This document shows positions 1-7,723 of a stretch of DNA of 27,696 nt, piece after piece. The stretch lies in the NCBI GenBank assembly GCA_934479825.1, contig CAKSOW010000033.1, positions 1 through 27,696 of the forward strand, read 5' to 3'. The position numbers and the translations under genes were made by a program. Every line of letters starts with the position of its first letter. The stretch's first letter is position 1. The notes beneath the pieces are model-generated. The model made no database searches. It was not told the origin of the DNA and saw only the letters and a program-made list of their open reading frames with translations. This DNA is from an uncultured Eubacteriales bacterium (GTDB lineage Bacteria > Bacillota > Clostridia > Oscillospirales > CAG-382).

Positions 1-47
1 TAAGGCAGCTTTTTCGTTGCTTTTTCTCTCTGTGGTTAGGTTTTTTT

Positions 48-75
48 AAAAGAGTCGGTTTTTGGTTACTCTTTT
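48..75 (-). terminator. weak hairpin downstream of the bile salt hydrolase gene
   Basis: AAAAGAGT (48-55) and ACTCTTTT (68-75) form an 8-bp A/T-rich stem just past the stop codon of the choloylglycine hydrolase. No U-run follows on the minus strand, so termination here is only possible. Bases 1-47 show nothing else recognisable. Confidence 0.25.
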
Positions 76-94
76 GCTTGTTCGAAATAGTACA

Positions 95-1060
95 TCAAAA
101 AGCTGAAACCACTGACAGATTTTTTAAAGCTTGGCCATCCAAATCGACACTATGCATATCACAGGCACAAATGCTTCGATCGTCGTATGTCGTGTAGTAG
201 TAAATTCCCTTATCTGCATTACAGCAAGCCGAATAGATAGTAATTTCAAATTTTCCGTTTGCAAGCTCACATTCGCCGCGTACCTGCTCCACCGACCCCA
301 GAATGTGGAAAAACTGACTTACACTTTCCTTTTCACTCGTCCCCGAAACGGAATTCATCCGGACAAATGCCGCCCGGACAAACCGCGACATACTGGATAC
401 ATCGCCCGGCAGACCGATGCCGCCCATTCCTCGGCTGTAAAGCTGGGGCGTAAACCCGGCGGCAAAACTTGGAATCGGGTCTTTTCGCGAAAGCGATGCA
501 TAATTGGATAAATGAGTCAATTGCATCGGGAACGGCGGATTATTGGTTAAAACTCCAACCGGGTTGTCATACAGCATAAGTCCCTCTTTGGTTGGTTCAA
601 CAACCAAGCAACCGCTTTTGTCCGCTATCATATAGTGCAGCGGCGACGGCGGCAATTCCTGCGAAAACGGCACATTCACAAGGCATGCGTTTTCTAACAG
701 TTCACGCGCCTCACCAACCGTTGCGCAGGCAGCAAGAACATACGGAACAAATTCAAACGGAGCAATTTGTTCTTTTTCCGGTGCAATTTCGTTCGCGTCC
801 GGATAATAGGCATTTCCCGGGAAATTCAGGCCTGCCATGCATAAACCGTGTTCATTCACTGCGTCATAATAGAGCGGATAGTCGTTTAAAACATGCGCCA
901 TGCCGATGAGGGCGGCATGATTTTCTGTTTTTTTACCGTTTATAAAGGAAAACGGATAGTGCCGCGGCGTAACCGTTACGCTTTCTCCATAGGAAAATTC
1001 ATAGTCAAGGTTTCGGCCGAAGTAAAAGTCATGAGTTTGATATGTGACAGCCGTACACAT
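95..1060 (-). CDS. choloylglycine hydrolase (bile salt hydrolase) family protein
   Basis: Ntn hydrolase of the linear amide C-N hydrolase family (321 aa, normal length), expected to cut the amide bond of glycine- or taurine-conjugated bile acids in the cytoplasm. The start codon is followed directly by Cys2, the catalytic nucleophile exposed when Met is removed. Family residues seen: Arg16 and Asp19 (FGRNLDYE), Asn79 in AGLNFPG (typical of bile salt rather than penicillin V hydrolases), the TNNPPF block at 172-177, and Arg226 in the LPGDxSSxSRF block. There is no signal peptide. The start is supported by an AAGAAGGTG ribosome site. Residues 209-211 are Ser-Arg-Gly, in the loop reported to influence taurine versus glycine preference. 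The gene stands alone, with no bile acid transporter beside it. A penicillin V acylase activity cannot be excluded from sequence. Confidence 0.93.
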   Translation of the reverse strand: MCTAVTYQTHDFYFGRNLDYEFSYGESVTVTPRHYPFSFINGKKTENHAALIGMAHVLNDYPLYYDAVNEHGLCMAGLNFPGNAYYPDANEIAPEKEQIAPFEFVPYVLAACATVGEARELLENACLVNVPFSQELPPSPLHYMIADKSGCLVVEPTKEGLMLYDNPVGVLTNNPPFPMQLTHLSNYASLSRKDPIPSFAAGFTPQLYSRGMGGIGLPGDVSSMSRFVRAAFVRMNSVSGTSEKESVSQFFHILGSVEQVRGECELANGKFEITIYSACCNADKGIYYYTTYDDRSICACDMHSVDLDGQALKNLSVVSAF

Positions 1061-1333
1061 ACATACACCTTCTTTACAGAGTTTATATTACTGTTTGCAG
1101 AATTGGTTTATTTATCAGTGTTTTTTTATTTTTCCGAAAAAGCCGCAAAAAAAGTGCTCTTCGTTTCCCGAAAAAACGTAAAAGGATGTATTTTGCGCTG
1201 ATCATTTTCGTCTCTGCAAAAAGCAGAAAAAAGAGAGCTTTTTCTGTTCTTCCTGCGGCATTCCCCGAGTTCACCAACAAGTTTCAAAGGGACGTTTTAA
1301 CGTTACCTTTTCTTGCTCTTTGCAAAAAGACCG
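1061..1333. other. intergenic stretch, A/T-rich, no gene
   Basis: This lies between the bile salt hydrolase start and the dUTPase stop. It should hold the promoter of the hydrolase, but no convincing -35/-10 pair stands out; TAATAT near 1085 is a possible -10 on the minus strand. Bases 1205-1216 carry a degenerate copy of the TTTTCGTCTCTG element that recurs at 3495, 4302 and 27606. Confidence 0.4.
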
Positions 1334-1786
1334 TTAAGAGATGCCACGCCCGGTCGAGCCAAAGCCGCCGGCAGAACGTGCCGTATCCGAAAGCTCATCC
1401 ACCGGCAAAAAGTCCGCCTGCGGACAAGGTAAAAAAACAAGCTGTGCCACACGCTCTCCATGTTCGATTTCCACCGTTTCCTTGCCGCCGTTGTGAAGCG
1501 GTATCATCAGTTCGCCGCGATAGTCACTGTCAATGACCCCTACTTTGTTCGCCGGGGCAAGTCCTTTTTTTGTTGCAAGTCCGCTGCGTGCAAAAACAAA
1601 ACCGCCGTACCCCTCCGGGATTTCAAACGCAAGGCCAGTGTGTATCAAAACTGTCTGACCCGGTTGAATCCGTATTTTCCCGGCACAAAGCGCATATAGA
1701 TCCGCACCGGCCGCAAACGGCGTGCCATAGGTGGGGAAAATGGCTGCGTCGTCTAACTTTTTGATTTTAATCTGTAATTTTTCCAT
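1334..1786 (-). CDS. dut: dUTP diphosphatase (dUTPase)
   Basis: Trimeric all-beta dUTPase (150 aa) that hydrolyses dUTP to dUMP and pyrophosphate, keeping uracil out of DNA and supplying dUMP for dTMP synthesis. All five family motifs are present in order: AGADLYA (I), ARSGLA (II), GVIDSDYRGE (III, with the catalytic Asp and substrate-stacking Tyr), ERVAQLVF (IV) and RSAGGFGSTG (V, the C-terminal arm that closes over the active site). An upstream in-frame ATG at 1843 was rejected: the start at 1786 has a GAGGT ribosome site, and a near-consensus promoter (1809-1837) lies between the two ATGs. Transcribed alone. Confidence 0.96.
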   Translation of the reverse strand: MEKLQIKIKKLDDAAIFPTYGTPFAAGADLYALCAGKIRIQPGQTVLIHTGLAFEIPEGYGGFVFARSGLATKKGLAPANKVGVIDSDYRGELMIPLHNGGKETVEIEHGERVAQLVFLPCPQADFLPVDELSDTARSAGGFGSTGRGIS

Positions 1787-1808
1787 ATTTTTGTACCTCA
1801 CTGACGTA

Positions 1809-1837
1809 AGTATAGCTGATTTTAATGTATCTGTCAA
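1809..1837 (-). promoter_or_regulatory. sigma-A promoter of the dUTPase gene
   Basis: On the minus strand TTGACA (1832-1837), a 17-bp spacer and TATACT (1809-1814). Transcription would start near 1802, giving a leader of about 16 nt to the ATG at 1786. Confidence 0.8.
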
Positions 1838-1902
1838 GAGCACAGGAATCCGGATCAGAGTTTAATTTTTACTTAAAAAGTCATTAAATATAATAAATCA
1901 TG

Positions 1903-1931
1903 TTGATTTTATCACATGTTTATTGTATAAT
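1903..1931 (+). promoter_or_regulatory. sigma-A promoter of the GT4 gene
   Basis: TTGATT (1903-1908), a 17-bp spacer and TATAAT (1926-1931), with expected start near 1938 and a leader of about 60 nt. The surroundings are strongly A/T-rich. Confidence 0.75.
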
Positions 1932-1997
1932 TAAACCAAATACAATCCATCGACGCAAATTATGCGTTATGTTTTCAAAAAAAATAGGAGCGAGTAC

Positions 1998-3239
1998 ATG
2001 AAGATTTTACTTCTTCACGACGTCGGAGCCGATAAACAAAACGGCGTTTCCGTGTCTCTTGGAATACTTACACGTGAGCTTGAAAAAAGCGGTTATGATA
2101 TACGGGTTCTCACCCTTGCGGACGGCACACGTTCTTTTAAAGAAGGAAACAATTATCAGCTTTCCAGCGTGCCGGCTTTTATTTATCCGGGCATTCGCAT
2201 GCGTCCGCCGATTCATCACCGCTATATTGAAGAACTTATCGAGTGGAATCCGGAAATCATCCACACAAACTGCGAGTTTTCCACTTTTCTGACCGCCAAG
2301 CACATCCATTCACGCTGTAAGGTCACCCCGGCATGGATTCATACATTCCATACCGATTATAAGTATTATATCGGGCTTTTACAGAATATTCATGCCATTC
2401 GGGACGGTGTTGTGCCGCGATTTCTCAATCATTGCTTTAAAAAATGCGACGCACTGATCGTACCGACCGAAAAAATGTATCATTATGTCAAGAACGGCGG
2501 TTTTTCGGATAAAATTCACATGAAGATTATTCCGACCGGCATTGATTTCAGTGAACTCAAAGCCGAAGACAGCGCCTCCACAGCCGACACAAAGGCAGAA
2601 TTGGGACTTTCGCCGGATGACAAGGTTGTGCTGTTTTTAGGCCGTATTTCGGCTGAAAAGAATTTGGACGAATTGGTCGGACACTTTGCCGCATATGCCA
2701 AAAATCATGATCATATTTATTTGGTAACGGTCGGCGACGGTCCTTATAAAGAAAATCTGATACGGCACGTGAAAAAACTCGGCATGGAAAACCGCATTCT
2801 GGTTCATGACGGTGTAAAACACAGCGACATCCGCCGGTTTTACGATGTGGCCGACGTATTTGCCAGCGCCTCCGAAAGTGAGACACAGGGACTTACTTTT
2901 TATGAAGCCCTATACTGTGGCGTTCCGGTACTGGCCAAGGATAAGGAATGCTTGGAACAGGCGATTACCGAAGGAGTCAACGGAGCTTTCTTTACAGATG
3001 AAGCAAGTTTCGCCGATTCACTGGATCGTATTTTGTTTATCAAACGTCAAAATGCAGGAAAACCGCCGGCAACGCTTCCGAAATGCTTTGAAAGCGAGCA
3101 ATTCGCCAAAGATGTTGCGGCGCTTTATGAAGAAGCATGGCTATCTCATGCACAGCGCAAGAAGACTTCTTTTGAGCAATTAGCGGACAATGGCAGGAGT
3201 TTAGGAAAAAAATTGCGATTTAAAATTACACGAAAATAA
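1998..3239 (+). CDS. GT4-family glycosyltransferase, diacylglycerol glucosyltransferase-like
   Basis: Retaining GT-B glycosyltransferase (413 aa) resembling the enzymes that move glucose from UDP-glucose to diacylglycerol to build membrane glycolipids and lipoteichoic acid anchors. The N-terminal acceptor domain (about 1-185) starts MKILLLHDVG with a glycine-containing loop, and carries the HTFHTDYKYY block typical of monoglucosyldiacylglycerol synthases. The C-terminal donor domain (about 200-380) has LFLGRISAEKN, GDGPYKENL and the E-x7-E type motif in SESETQGLTFYEAL. The protein has no membrane helix, as expected for a peripheral enzyme. Start at 1998 is chosen for its AGGAG site at 1985-1989; an upstream in-frame ATG at 1962 has none. 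Acceptor identity is inferred from family resemblance only. Confidence 0.88.
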   Translation: MKILLLHDVGADKQNGVSVSLGILTRELEKSGYDIRVLTLADGTRSFKEGNNYQLSSVPAFIYPGIRMRPPIHHRYIEELIEWNPEIIHTNCEFSTFLTAKHIHSRCKVTPAWIHTFHTDYKYYIGLLQNIHAIRDGVVPRFLNHCFKKCDALIVPTEKMYHYVKNGGFSDKIHMKIIPTGIDFSELKAEDSASTADTKAELGLSPDDKVVLFLGRISAEKNLDELVGHFAAYAKNHDHIYLVTVGDGPYKENLIRHVKKLGMENRILVHDGVKHSDIRRFYDVADVFASASESETQGLTFYEALYCGVPVLAKDKECLEQAITEGVNGAFFTDEASFADSLDRILFIKRQNAGKPPATLPKCFESEQFAKDVAALYEEAWLSHAQRKKTSFEQLADNGRSLGKKLRFKITRK

Positions 3240-3244
3240 TGTTG

Positions 3245-3274
3245 CGCGGAGGGTTGAATCTTCAACCCTCCGCG
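3245..3274 (+). terminator. perfect 14-bp hairpin after the GT4 gene
   Basis: Arms 3245-3258 and 3261-3274 are perfect reverse complements, starting five bases after the stop codon. The following sequence is only moderately T-rich (TATCTGTTTATGTTTT). It is also the first member of a run of abutting hairpins that continues to 3548. Confidence 0.7.
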
Positions 3275-3306
3275 TATCTGTTTATGTTTTGGAAAAACAA
3301 TAAAAC

Positions 3307-3548
3307 GGCGGCTATGCCGCCTGCCTATGCTCACGCGAAGCGTGAGTTTGCCGCCCTGAAAGGGCGGCTGGGGAGCCGTGTTACTTTTGAAAAAGTAACC
3401 AAAGTGGCACTTTGGAAAGGCTTGACTTTTCCGGAAAGGTATGAAAAGAGTGCTTTTCGTTTTACGAAAAGCATAAAAGAGATGGTTTTTCTGTTACTTT
3501 TCGCCTCTGCGAAAAGTATCCAAAAGCAGACCGAGGGCTGCGGCCCTC
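3307..3548. repeat. array of abutting short hairpins
   Basis: At least seven palindromes follow one another with little spacing: 3307-3321 (GGCGGC/GCCGCC), 3330-3346 (CTCACGC/GCGTGAG), 3350-3368 (GCCGCCCT/AGGGCGGC), 3380-3399 (GTTACTTT/AAAGTAAC), 3399-3415 (CCAAAGT/ACTTTGG), 3451-3473 (10-bp arms, TTT loop) and 3495-3518 (TACTTTTCG/CGAAAAGTA). An eighth at 3533-3548 (GAGGGC/GCCCTC) closes the run. Most loops are 3-4 nt (TAT, GAA, TGAA, GGC, TTT). No coding sequence is credible across it. Confidence 0.75.
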
Positions 3549-3563
3549 CGGACTCCGGGGAAC

Positions 3564-3673
3564 GGTTCAAAACCCGTGCGGTGGGATTTTAGGTGAAATT
3601 TTAAAAATTCAGCGTATTAAGTTTTTTTGAAAGAATTTGTTAGTGCCGCAAAACGCACGGCCATGTTTTGAAC
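3564..3673 (+). repeat. MITE-like 110-bp element, left copy
   Basis: The element begins GGTTCAAAAC and ends GTTTTGAACC. Behind these are CCGTGCG and CGCACGG, so the imperfect terminal inverted repeats are about 17-20 bp long. The interior (AGGTGAAATT, TTCAGCG, TTAAG) is shared with the copy at 4110-4222. Similarity continues outward on both sides, for example GGTGCGAGAC just after the right end. There is no coding capacity and no clear target-site duplication. Confidence 0.6.
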
Positions 3674-3687
3674 CGGTGCGAGACGCA

Positions 3688-4098
3688 GGTTCTCAGCAGA
3701 CGCATAATCGTTTTTTTGCGGAAAATCGAAAGTGCTGTGGGGGCTTGCCGCCGCAAGCGATTGATAAATAGACAAAGTGCACGTTATCTTTGTTGCTGAG
3801 AAAGAGGAAAATGGTGTGAGCTGGAAGAAAGTTGGAACAAAAATAGGCTTAGCTTTACACAAAAGTGGTGTGAGTTTGCGAAAAATTTGAGGTTTATTAA
3901 ATTTTTTGTGTGCAAAAAGGCTGAAATTTTTGCATTCTCGTCCCTAACTTCCCGTTTTCCCAAATAAAAACTTTCTATCCTCTCAAACACAACCTCCCAC
4001 CAAACTTTCCCTTTTTATGAAACACATAACCTACTGTTCACCCAAATCAAAGCTTGCCCTTTCATCAACCCTTGCAAATCCTTTCGCAGTCAAATCAC
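3688..4098. other. non-coding centre between the inverted repeats
   Basis: About 410 bp without a credible gene. The left half is rich in G and A on the plus strand (about 3790-3890), the right half rich in C and T (about 3940-4070). This suggests an older, degenerate inverted repeat centred near 3900. A small hairpin GCTTGC/GCAAGC lies near 3747-3762. Confidence 0.45.
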
Positions 4099-4109
4099 CG
4101 TCTCGCACC

Positions 4110-4222
4110 GGTTCAAAACATGGCCGTGCATATTGCGATACCTATAAATTTTCGCAAAAAATCTTAATGTGCTGAACCTTTTTAAATTTCACCTAAAATC
4201 CCCACCGCACGGTTTTTGAACC
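4110..4222 (-). repeat. MITE-like 113-bp element, right copy (inverted)
   Basis: Reverse-complement copy of the 3564-3673 element with a few substitutions and small indels. Both ends carry the same GGTTCAAAA boundary. Homology with the left copy continues outward to an AAAAGCAGAC block (3521-3530 versus about 4244-4253) and to the TACTTTTCG hairpin (4302-4325 versus 3495-3518). The whole block is therefore a near-symmetrical inverted duplication. Confidence 0.6.
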
Positions 4223-4301
4223 GAGGTCGCAGGGCGGAGCCCCGTCTGCTTTTTGGTTCTTTTTGCAGAAGCAAAAAGAACGTAGAAATCGTTTTTTTGA
4301 T

Positions 4302-4325
4302 TACTTTTCGCAGAGACGAAAAGTA
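4302..4325. repeat. TACTTTTCG palindrome between MgtC gene and repeat block
   Basis: TACTTTTCG (4302-4310), a 6-nt loop and CGAAAAGTA (4317-4325). It sits just past the MgtC stop codon and is the inverted twin of 3495-3518. No U-run follows on the minus strand, so a terminator role is uncertain. Confidence 0.55.
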
Positions 4326-4340
4326 TCCCAAAAACTCTTT

Positions 4341-5054
4341 TCAGCCATGCATTTCTTCAATATGATAAATATATTCAAGCGTTTTCAGCGCCTCAATGAT
4401 CTCCTTGTGCGTTTTATACTTCTTCAATTCCACACTGTCGATCGAAATAGCAATGGAATATACGCTGAGTCCGGAATTGATATAAGCCGGATTGGATTCA
4501 ATATCGTCAATGAATAGCCCTAACCGGCGGATCGTCGTAACAAAATCCTGCAAATAACTGCTGTTAATCAACTCCAAGTGTACTTCAAAATGGTTGGATC
4601 GGTTTTTCAGATATACTTCAAAAACCGGAAACAACGACAGGCAGCACAAAAGAGCTGCAAACGAAACAAGCGTCACCGTGTAAAGCCCGGCGCCGGCCGT
4701 AAGCCCGATAATCCCCGTTGCCCAAAGTCCCATGGACGTTGTAAGGCCTTTGATCTGGTTGCGTGAACTGAATAGCATGGAATTGACACTGATAATGGCG
4801 GCGGCGATAACGGTTGCCGCCGAAATTATATAAAAATCGTTGCCCAATCCGGATAAATAGATATCGAGCAACATCGCCACCGTTGACGCAAGCGATACTA
4901 AAATAAATGTACGAAGACCGGCCGAATGACGCTTGCTGGAACGTTCACAGCCAATGACCGCGGCAAGCGCCACCGAAAGAGCAATACGGAATATCACCGA
5001 GGCCGCTCCGATTTCCGATGACCATGTTCCGAGCCGCAATGCAATAGGATCCAT
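4341..5054 (-). CDS. MgtC/SapB family membrane protein
   Basis: MgtC-like integral membrane protein (237 aa). The N-terminal part has about four to five hydrophobic segments (about 15-140), with the family block GCERSSKRHSAGLRT near 35-50 and the NQIKGLTTSMGLW block near 95-110. A soluble C-terminal domain (about 145-237) has an ACT-like pattern, as in longer MgtC homologues. The family is linked to magnesium limitation, acid stress and membrane potential, but the molecular role is unsettled. The start at 5054 is chosen because GAGG lies 9 nt upstream; an ATG at 5069 overlaps that site and is less likely. It lies 49 nt behind the antiporter stop and is probably cotranscribed with it, which fits a shared ion or pH homeostasis role. 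Confidence 0.88.
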   Translation of the reverse strand: MDPIALRLGTWSSEIGAASVIFRIALSVALAAVIGCERSSKRHSAGLRTFILVSLASTVAMLLDIYLSGLGNDFYIISAATVIAAAIISVNSMLFSSRNQIKGLTTSMGLWATGIIGLTAGAGLYTVTLVSFAALLCCLSLFPVFEVYLKNRSNHFEVHLELINSSYLQDFVTTIRRLGLFIDDIESNPAYINSGLSVYSIAISIDSVELKKYKTHKEIIEALKTLEYIYHIEEMHG

Positions 5055-5103
5055 AAAACAAAACCTCATTTCTGTAAAACAAATCTTTCTGTTTCTTACG
5101 TTT

Positions 5104-6552
5104 CTACCAACGGGCCGACATCTTTTTCCATGTCGGGAACGCAGCGTTATACTGTTCTTCCGCGGCGCTCGTAAAGGCTTTTTCTTCGTCGGTTTCGGTA
5201 TGCGGCGGCAGTTCCTCCTGGATTTTTTGGATACGTTCGATCAACAGTTCAAGAGACGATTTCGGCACACCGTTTTCACCGGTCGTTTCGTCCTCCAACG
5301 GCACAATATCTTCTAACTTGGTCGAATACGATTTGGATAAGTACAAGGAGAGCTTGGCACAGGGCGGGCCGATCAATTCATATAACACGCTTGAAGCAAG
5401 AATGATGGTCTCCAAAGCCGCGCCATGTTCGCCGCCAAGCGTTCGTGCGCCGAGCGCGGCAAGACCGATCGCCACGCCGGCCTGCGGAATCAGCGCAAGT
5501 CCCAGATAGTTGCGCACCTCTTTCGGCTTTTTCACTGCGGCACAGCCCAAAAACGCACCGGCGTATTTGCCGATGATACGCGTCAGAAAGTAGGTCACGC
5601 CGATAACAGCAAGCGGTACGTTTCCGACTGCGTCGGAGGGGTTGAACAAAGATCCCAGATCAAAACTGAGTCCCGAGCGGACAAAGAACAACAATAGCAA
5701 CGGCGGACTGAAATAATTGAGCTGTTTGAACAGCTTGTCATCGTTTGTCACATTGATATAAACCGTACCCATAGACATGCAACCAAGTAACGGCGATACA
5801 TCAAACAAGGCGCAGATGCCGCAAAAACCAAACAACAGCGCAATGGAGACGATTAACCGGTTATCCGTACTGTGCTTATATAACGACAGCTTCATAATGA
5901 ATCCGAACACACAGCCCAGAAGCAATACGCCTAAATTGACTACAATCGGCCGGATCACGTTCATGATATGAAACGCCTCGCCCGATACCGACGAAACCGC
6001 AAGGGAAATGCACAACCCATAGGCAACCAACGCCACAATATCGTCTAACGCCACCACTTGAAGCAGTGTGTTGACAAAATCGCCTTTCGCTCCGGTCTGA
6101 CGGATCGTCATGACCGTGGACGCCGGCGCGGTAGCCGAAGCAAGCGCGGCAAGAACCAAGGAAAAAGCAAGGTTGACGCCCAATAAAAAGTAGGATACGA
6201 CAAACACCAGAAGCGATGCCATCAACGCTTCGGCAATCGTAATGACAATAACTTTCAGCCCGTTCTTCTTCAAGGTATCAAACCGGAAATATTCCCCCGT
6301 ACTGAATGCAATAAAGGCAAGTGCAATATCCGCGAGGAACGACATGCCGTCAATCACGGTTTTGGGTACCAGGTTCAGGCAATACGGGCCGATAAGAATT
6401 CCAGCTACGATATAGGCCGTTACATTCGGCAACCGCAGTCTTTTGGTGATACGCGTAATCAGAAATCCGAACAACAGCATAAACGCCACCGATATGATAA
6501 CGGCAGCCGCGCCGGAGCCCGACTGAATATGCCGGGACAAATTTTCCAACAT
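5104..6552 (-). CDS. CPA2-type cation:proton antiporter
   Basis: Polytopic Na+(K+)/H+ exchanger of the monovalent cation:proton antiporter-2 (Kef/NapA-like) group, 482 aa. About twelve hydrophobic segments span residues 20-400. Recognisable are the N-terminal RLPNVTAYIVAGILIGP region, the ATAPASTVMTIRQ segment with the unwound-helix pattern, the VVALDDIVALVAYG segment with the paired Asp residues, and the late IPQAGVAIGLA segment. A cytoplasmic tail (about 400-482) is charged and lacks the TrkA-N domain found in Kef channels. The start at 6552 has an AAAGGAG site 8 nt upstream; the in-frame ATG at 6588 has none. It is divergent from a LysR gene, its likely regulator. Confidence 0.9.
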   Translation of the reverse strand: MLENLSRHIQSGSGAAAVIISVAFMLLFGFLITRITKRLRLPNVTAYIVAGILIGPYCLNLVPKTVIDGMSFLADIALAFIAFSTGEYFRFDTLKKNGLKVIVITIAEALMASLLVFVVSYFLLGVNLAFSLVLAALASATAPASTVMTIRQTGAKGDFVNTLLQVVALDDIVALVAYGLCISLAVSSVSGEAFHIMNVIRPIVVNLGVLLLGCVFGFIMKLSLYKHSTDNRLIVSIALLFGFCGICALFDVSPLLGCMSMGTVYINVTNDDKLFKQLNYFSPPLLLLFFVRSGLSFDLGSLFNPSDAVGNVPLAVIGVTYFLTRIIGKYAGAFLGCAAVKKPKEVRNYLGLALIPQAGVAIGLAALGARTLGGEHGAALETIILASSVLYELIGPPCAKLSLYLSKSYSTKLEDIVPLEDETTGENGVPKSSLELLIERIQKIQEELPPHTETDEEKAFTSAAEEQYNAAFPTWKKMSARW

Positions 6553-6626
6553 CCGCTCAACTCCTTTTACAAGTTTTAAAATTAACAAAAAAACGCTCTC
6601 ACAGAGCTTGAAAAATCATACTGTTT

Positions 6627-6654
6627 ATGATACACTATTTATGCATAAAGTCAA
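6627..6654 (-). promoter_or_regulatory. promoter of the antiporter-mgtC unit with embedded palindrome
   Basis: On the minus strand TTGACT (6649-6654), a 16-bp spacer and TATCAT (6627-6632), with a leader of about 70 nt. The spacer contains the perfect 12-bp palindrome TTTATGCATAAA (6638-6649), with a further TTTATG at 6624-6629. A LysR-type regulator bound there would touch the -35/-10 region directly. Confidence 0.65.
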
Positions 6655-6700
6655 GTTATGTTTTTTTAGAATACCATAAATATATATAACGGAGCGCGTT

Positions 6701-7600
6701 ATGTTAGATATCAAACTTGCTACGCTGTTAACAGTTGCCAAAGAGAAAAATTTTACCAAAGCCGCCGAACGGCTGTCCCTCACACAGCCGGCTGTCAGCC
6801 ACCATATCGGACAATTGGAAGATGAGCTCGGAACACGTATCTTTACCCGTTCCAAAAGCGGTATGCGCCTGACTCCCGAGGGAGAGATCATTCTCCGTTA
6901 TGCAGAGCGTTTACAGTCTCTATATGATAAAATGCTTGCGGAATTGAGCGACCGCGAAAGGCATATGACCAAGATCCGCGTCGGCATTACGCACACGGCT
7001 GAAAGCAATCTGATCACTGAAATTCTCGCCAAATATGGCTCCCAGGAAGATAACGTAACGATAACAATTCATACCGATACCATAAAACATCTTTATAATA
7101 TGTTAGCTACGTATCAGCTGGATTTGGCTTTTATTGAGGGAAAACCAACCGATCCGTCGCTCAATCACATTCTTCTTGACACGGATTATCTTGCCTGCGT
7201 ACTGCCGGTCACTCATTCGCTCGCCTCGCATTCCATGATCTCCTTGAACGAACTGAAAAACGAACAGATGATACTGCGGCTTCCCTCCTCCGGTACGCGG
7301 AAACTGTTTGAGGCGGCTTTAATGAGCATCAACGAATCGATCGATTCGTTCAACATCACGCTGGAAGTTGACAATATTGCGACCATCAAGGATCTTATCC
7401 GCAAGGAACTGGGCGTATCCATTCTGCCGAAAAGCGCTTGCATGGATGAATTGAAAAAAGGAAAACTCGCCGTTTTACCGATTGAGAATCTCAGCATGCC
7501 GCGTGAAATGAATCTTGTCTACAACCGCGATTTTTCGCACACGGAAATTTTACGCGACCTTGTCCAGCTGTACCGCGAAGAAGAGCGCAAAAATGTATAG
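6701..7600 (+). CDS. LysR-type transcriptional regulator
   Basis: Full-length LTTR (299 aa). The N-terminal winged helix-turn-helix (about 1-60) contains FTKAAERLSLTQPAVSHHIGQLEDELG, the family signature shown here in pieces as FTKAAERLSLTQ and PAVSHHIGQLEDELG. The C-terminal effector-binding domain (about 90-290) has the usual two-lobe pattern with VEDN-type and GLGVSILP-like blocks (here LGVSILPKSA). A GGAG site precedes the ATG. It is divergent from the antiporter/MgtC unit, the classic arrangement for autoregulation plus control of the neighbour. The inducer is unknown; an ion or pH-linked signal is inference from context. Confidence 0.94.
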   Translation: MLDIKLATLLTVAKEKNFTKAAERLSLTQPAVSHHIGQLEDELGTRIFTRSKSGMRLTPEGEIILRYAERLQSLYDKMLAELSDRERHMTKIRVGITHTAESNLITEILAKYGSQEDNVTITIHTDTIKHLYNMLATYQLDLAFIEGKPTDPSLNHILLDTDYLACVLPVTHSLASHSMISLNELKNEQMILRLPSSGTRKLFEAALMSINESIDSFNITLEVDNIATIKDLIRKELGVSILPKSACMDELKKGKLAVLPIENLSMPREMNLVYNRDFSHTEILRDLVQLYREEERKNV

Positions 7601-7654
7601 GATATCTTTAAGACTTCCCCAGTTACCTCTTATCTTGCTTTCCGTATTTTTATC

Positions 7655-7683
7655 TTGACATTCCCGGCATTTGACGTTATAAT
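7655..7683 (+). promoter_or_regulatory. full-consensus sigma-A promoter of the HprK-like/peptidase pair
   Basis: TTGACA (7655-7660), a 17-bp spacer and TATAAT (7678-7683). All twelve hexamer bases match consensus. Expected start is near 7690, with a leader of about 34 nt. It implies high constitutive transcription unless repressed. Confidence 0.88.
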
Positions 7684-7723
7684 AAAATAGTAATATTGTA
7701 GCATTCAGAGAGGAAACGCAGCT

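Noticed and set aside
3307..3548. CRISPR array
   Set aside because: The palindromes differ in sequence and have no regularly spaced unique spacers; no cas gene is near.
3239..3592. Frame of 117 codons across the hairpin array
   Set aside because: It translates perfect palindromes, lacks a ribosome site and has no protein-like composition.
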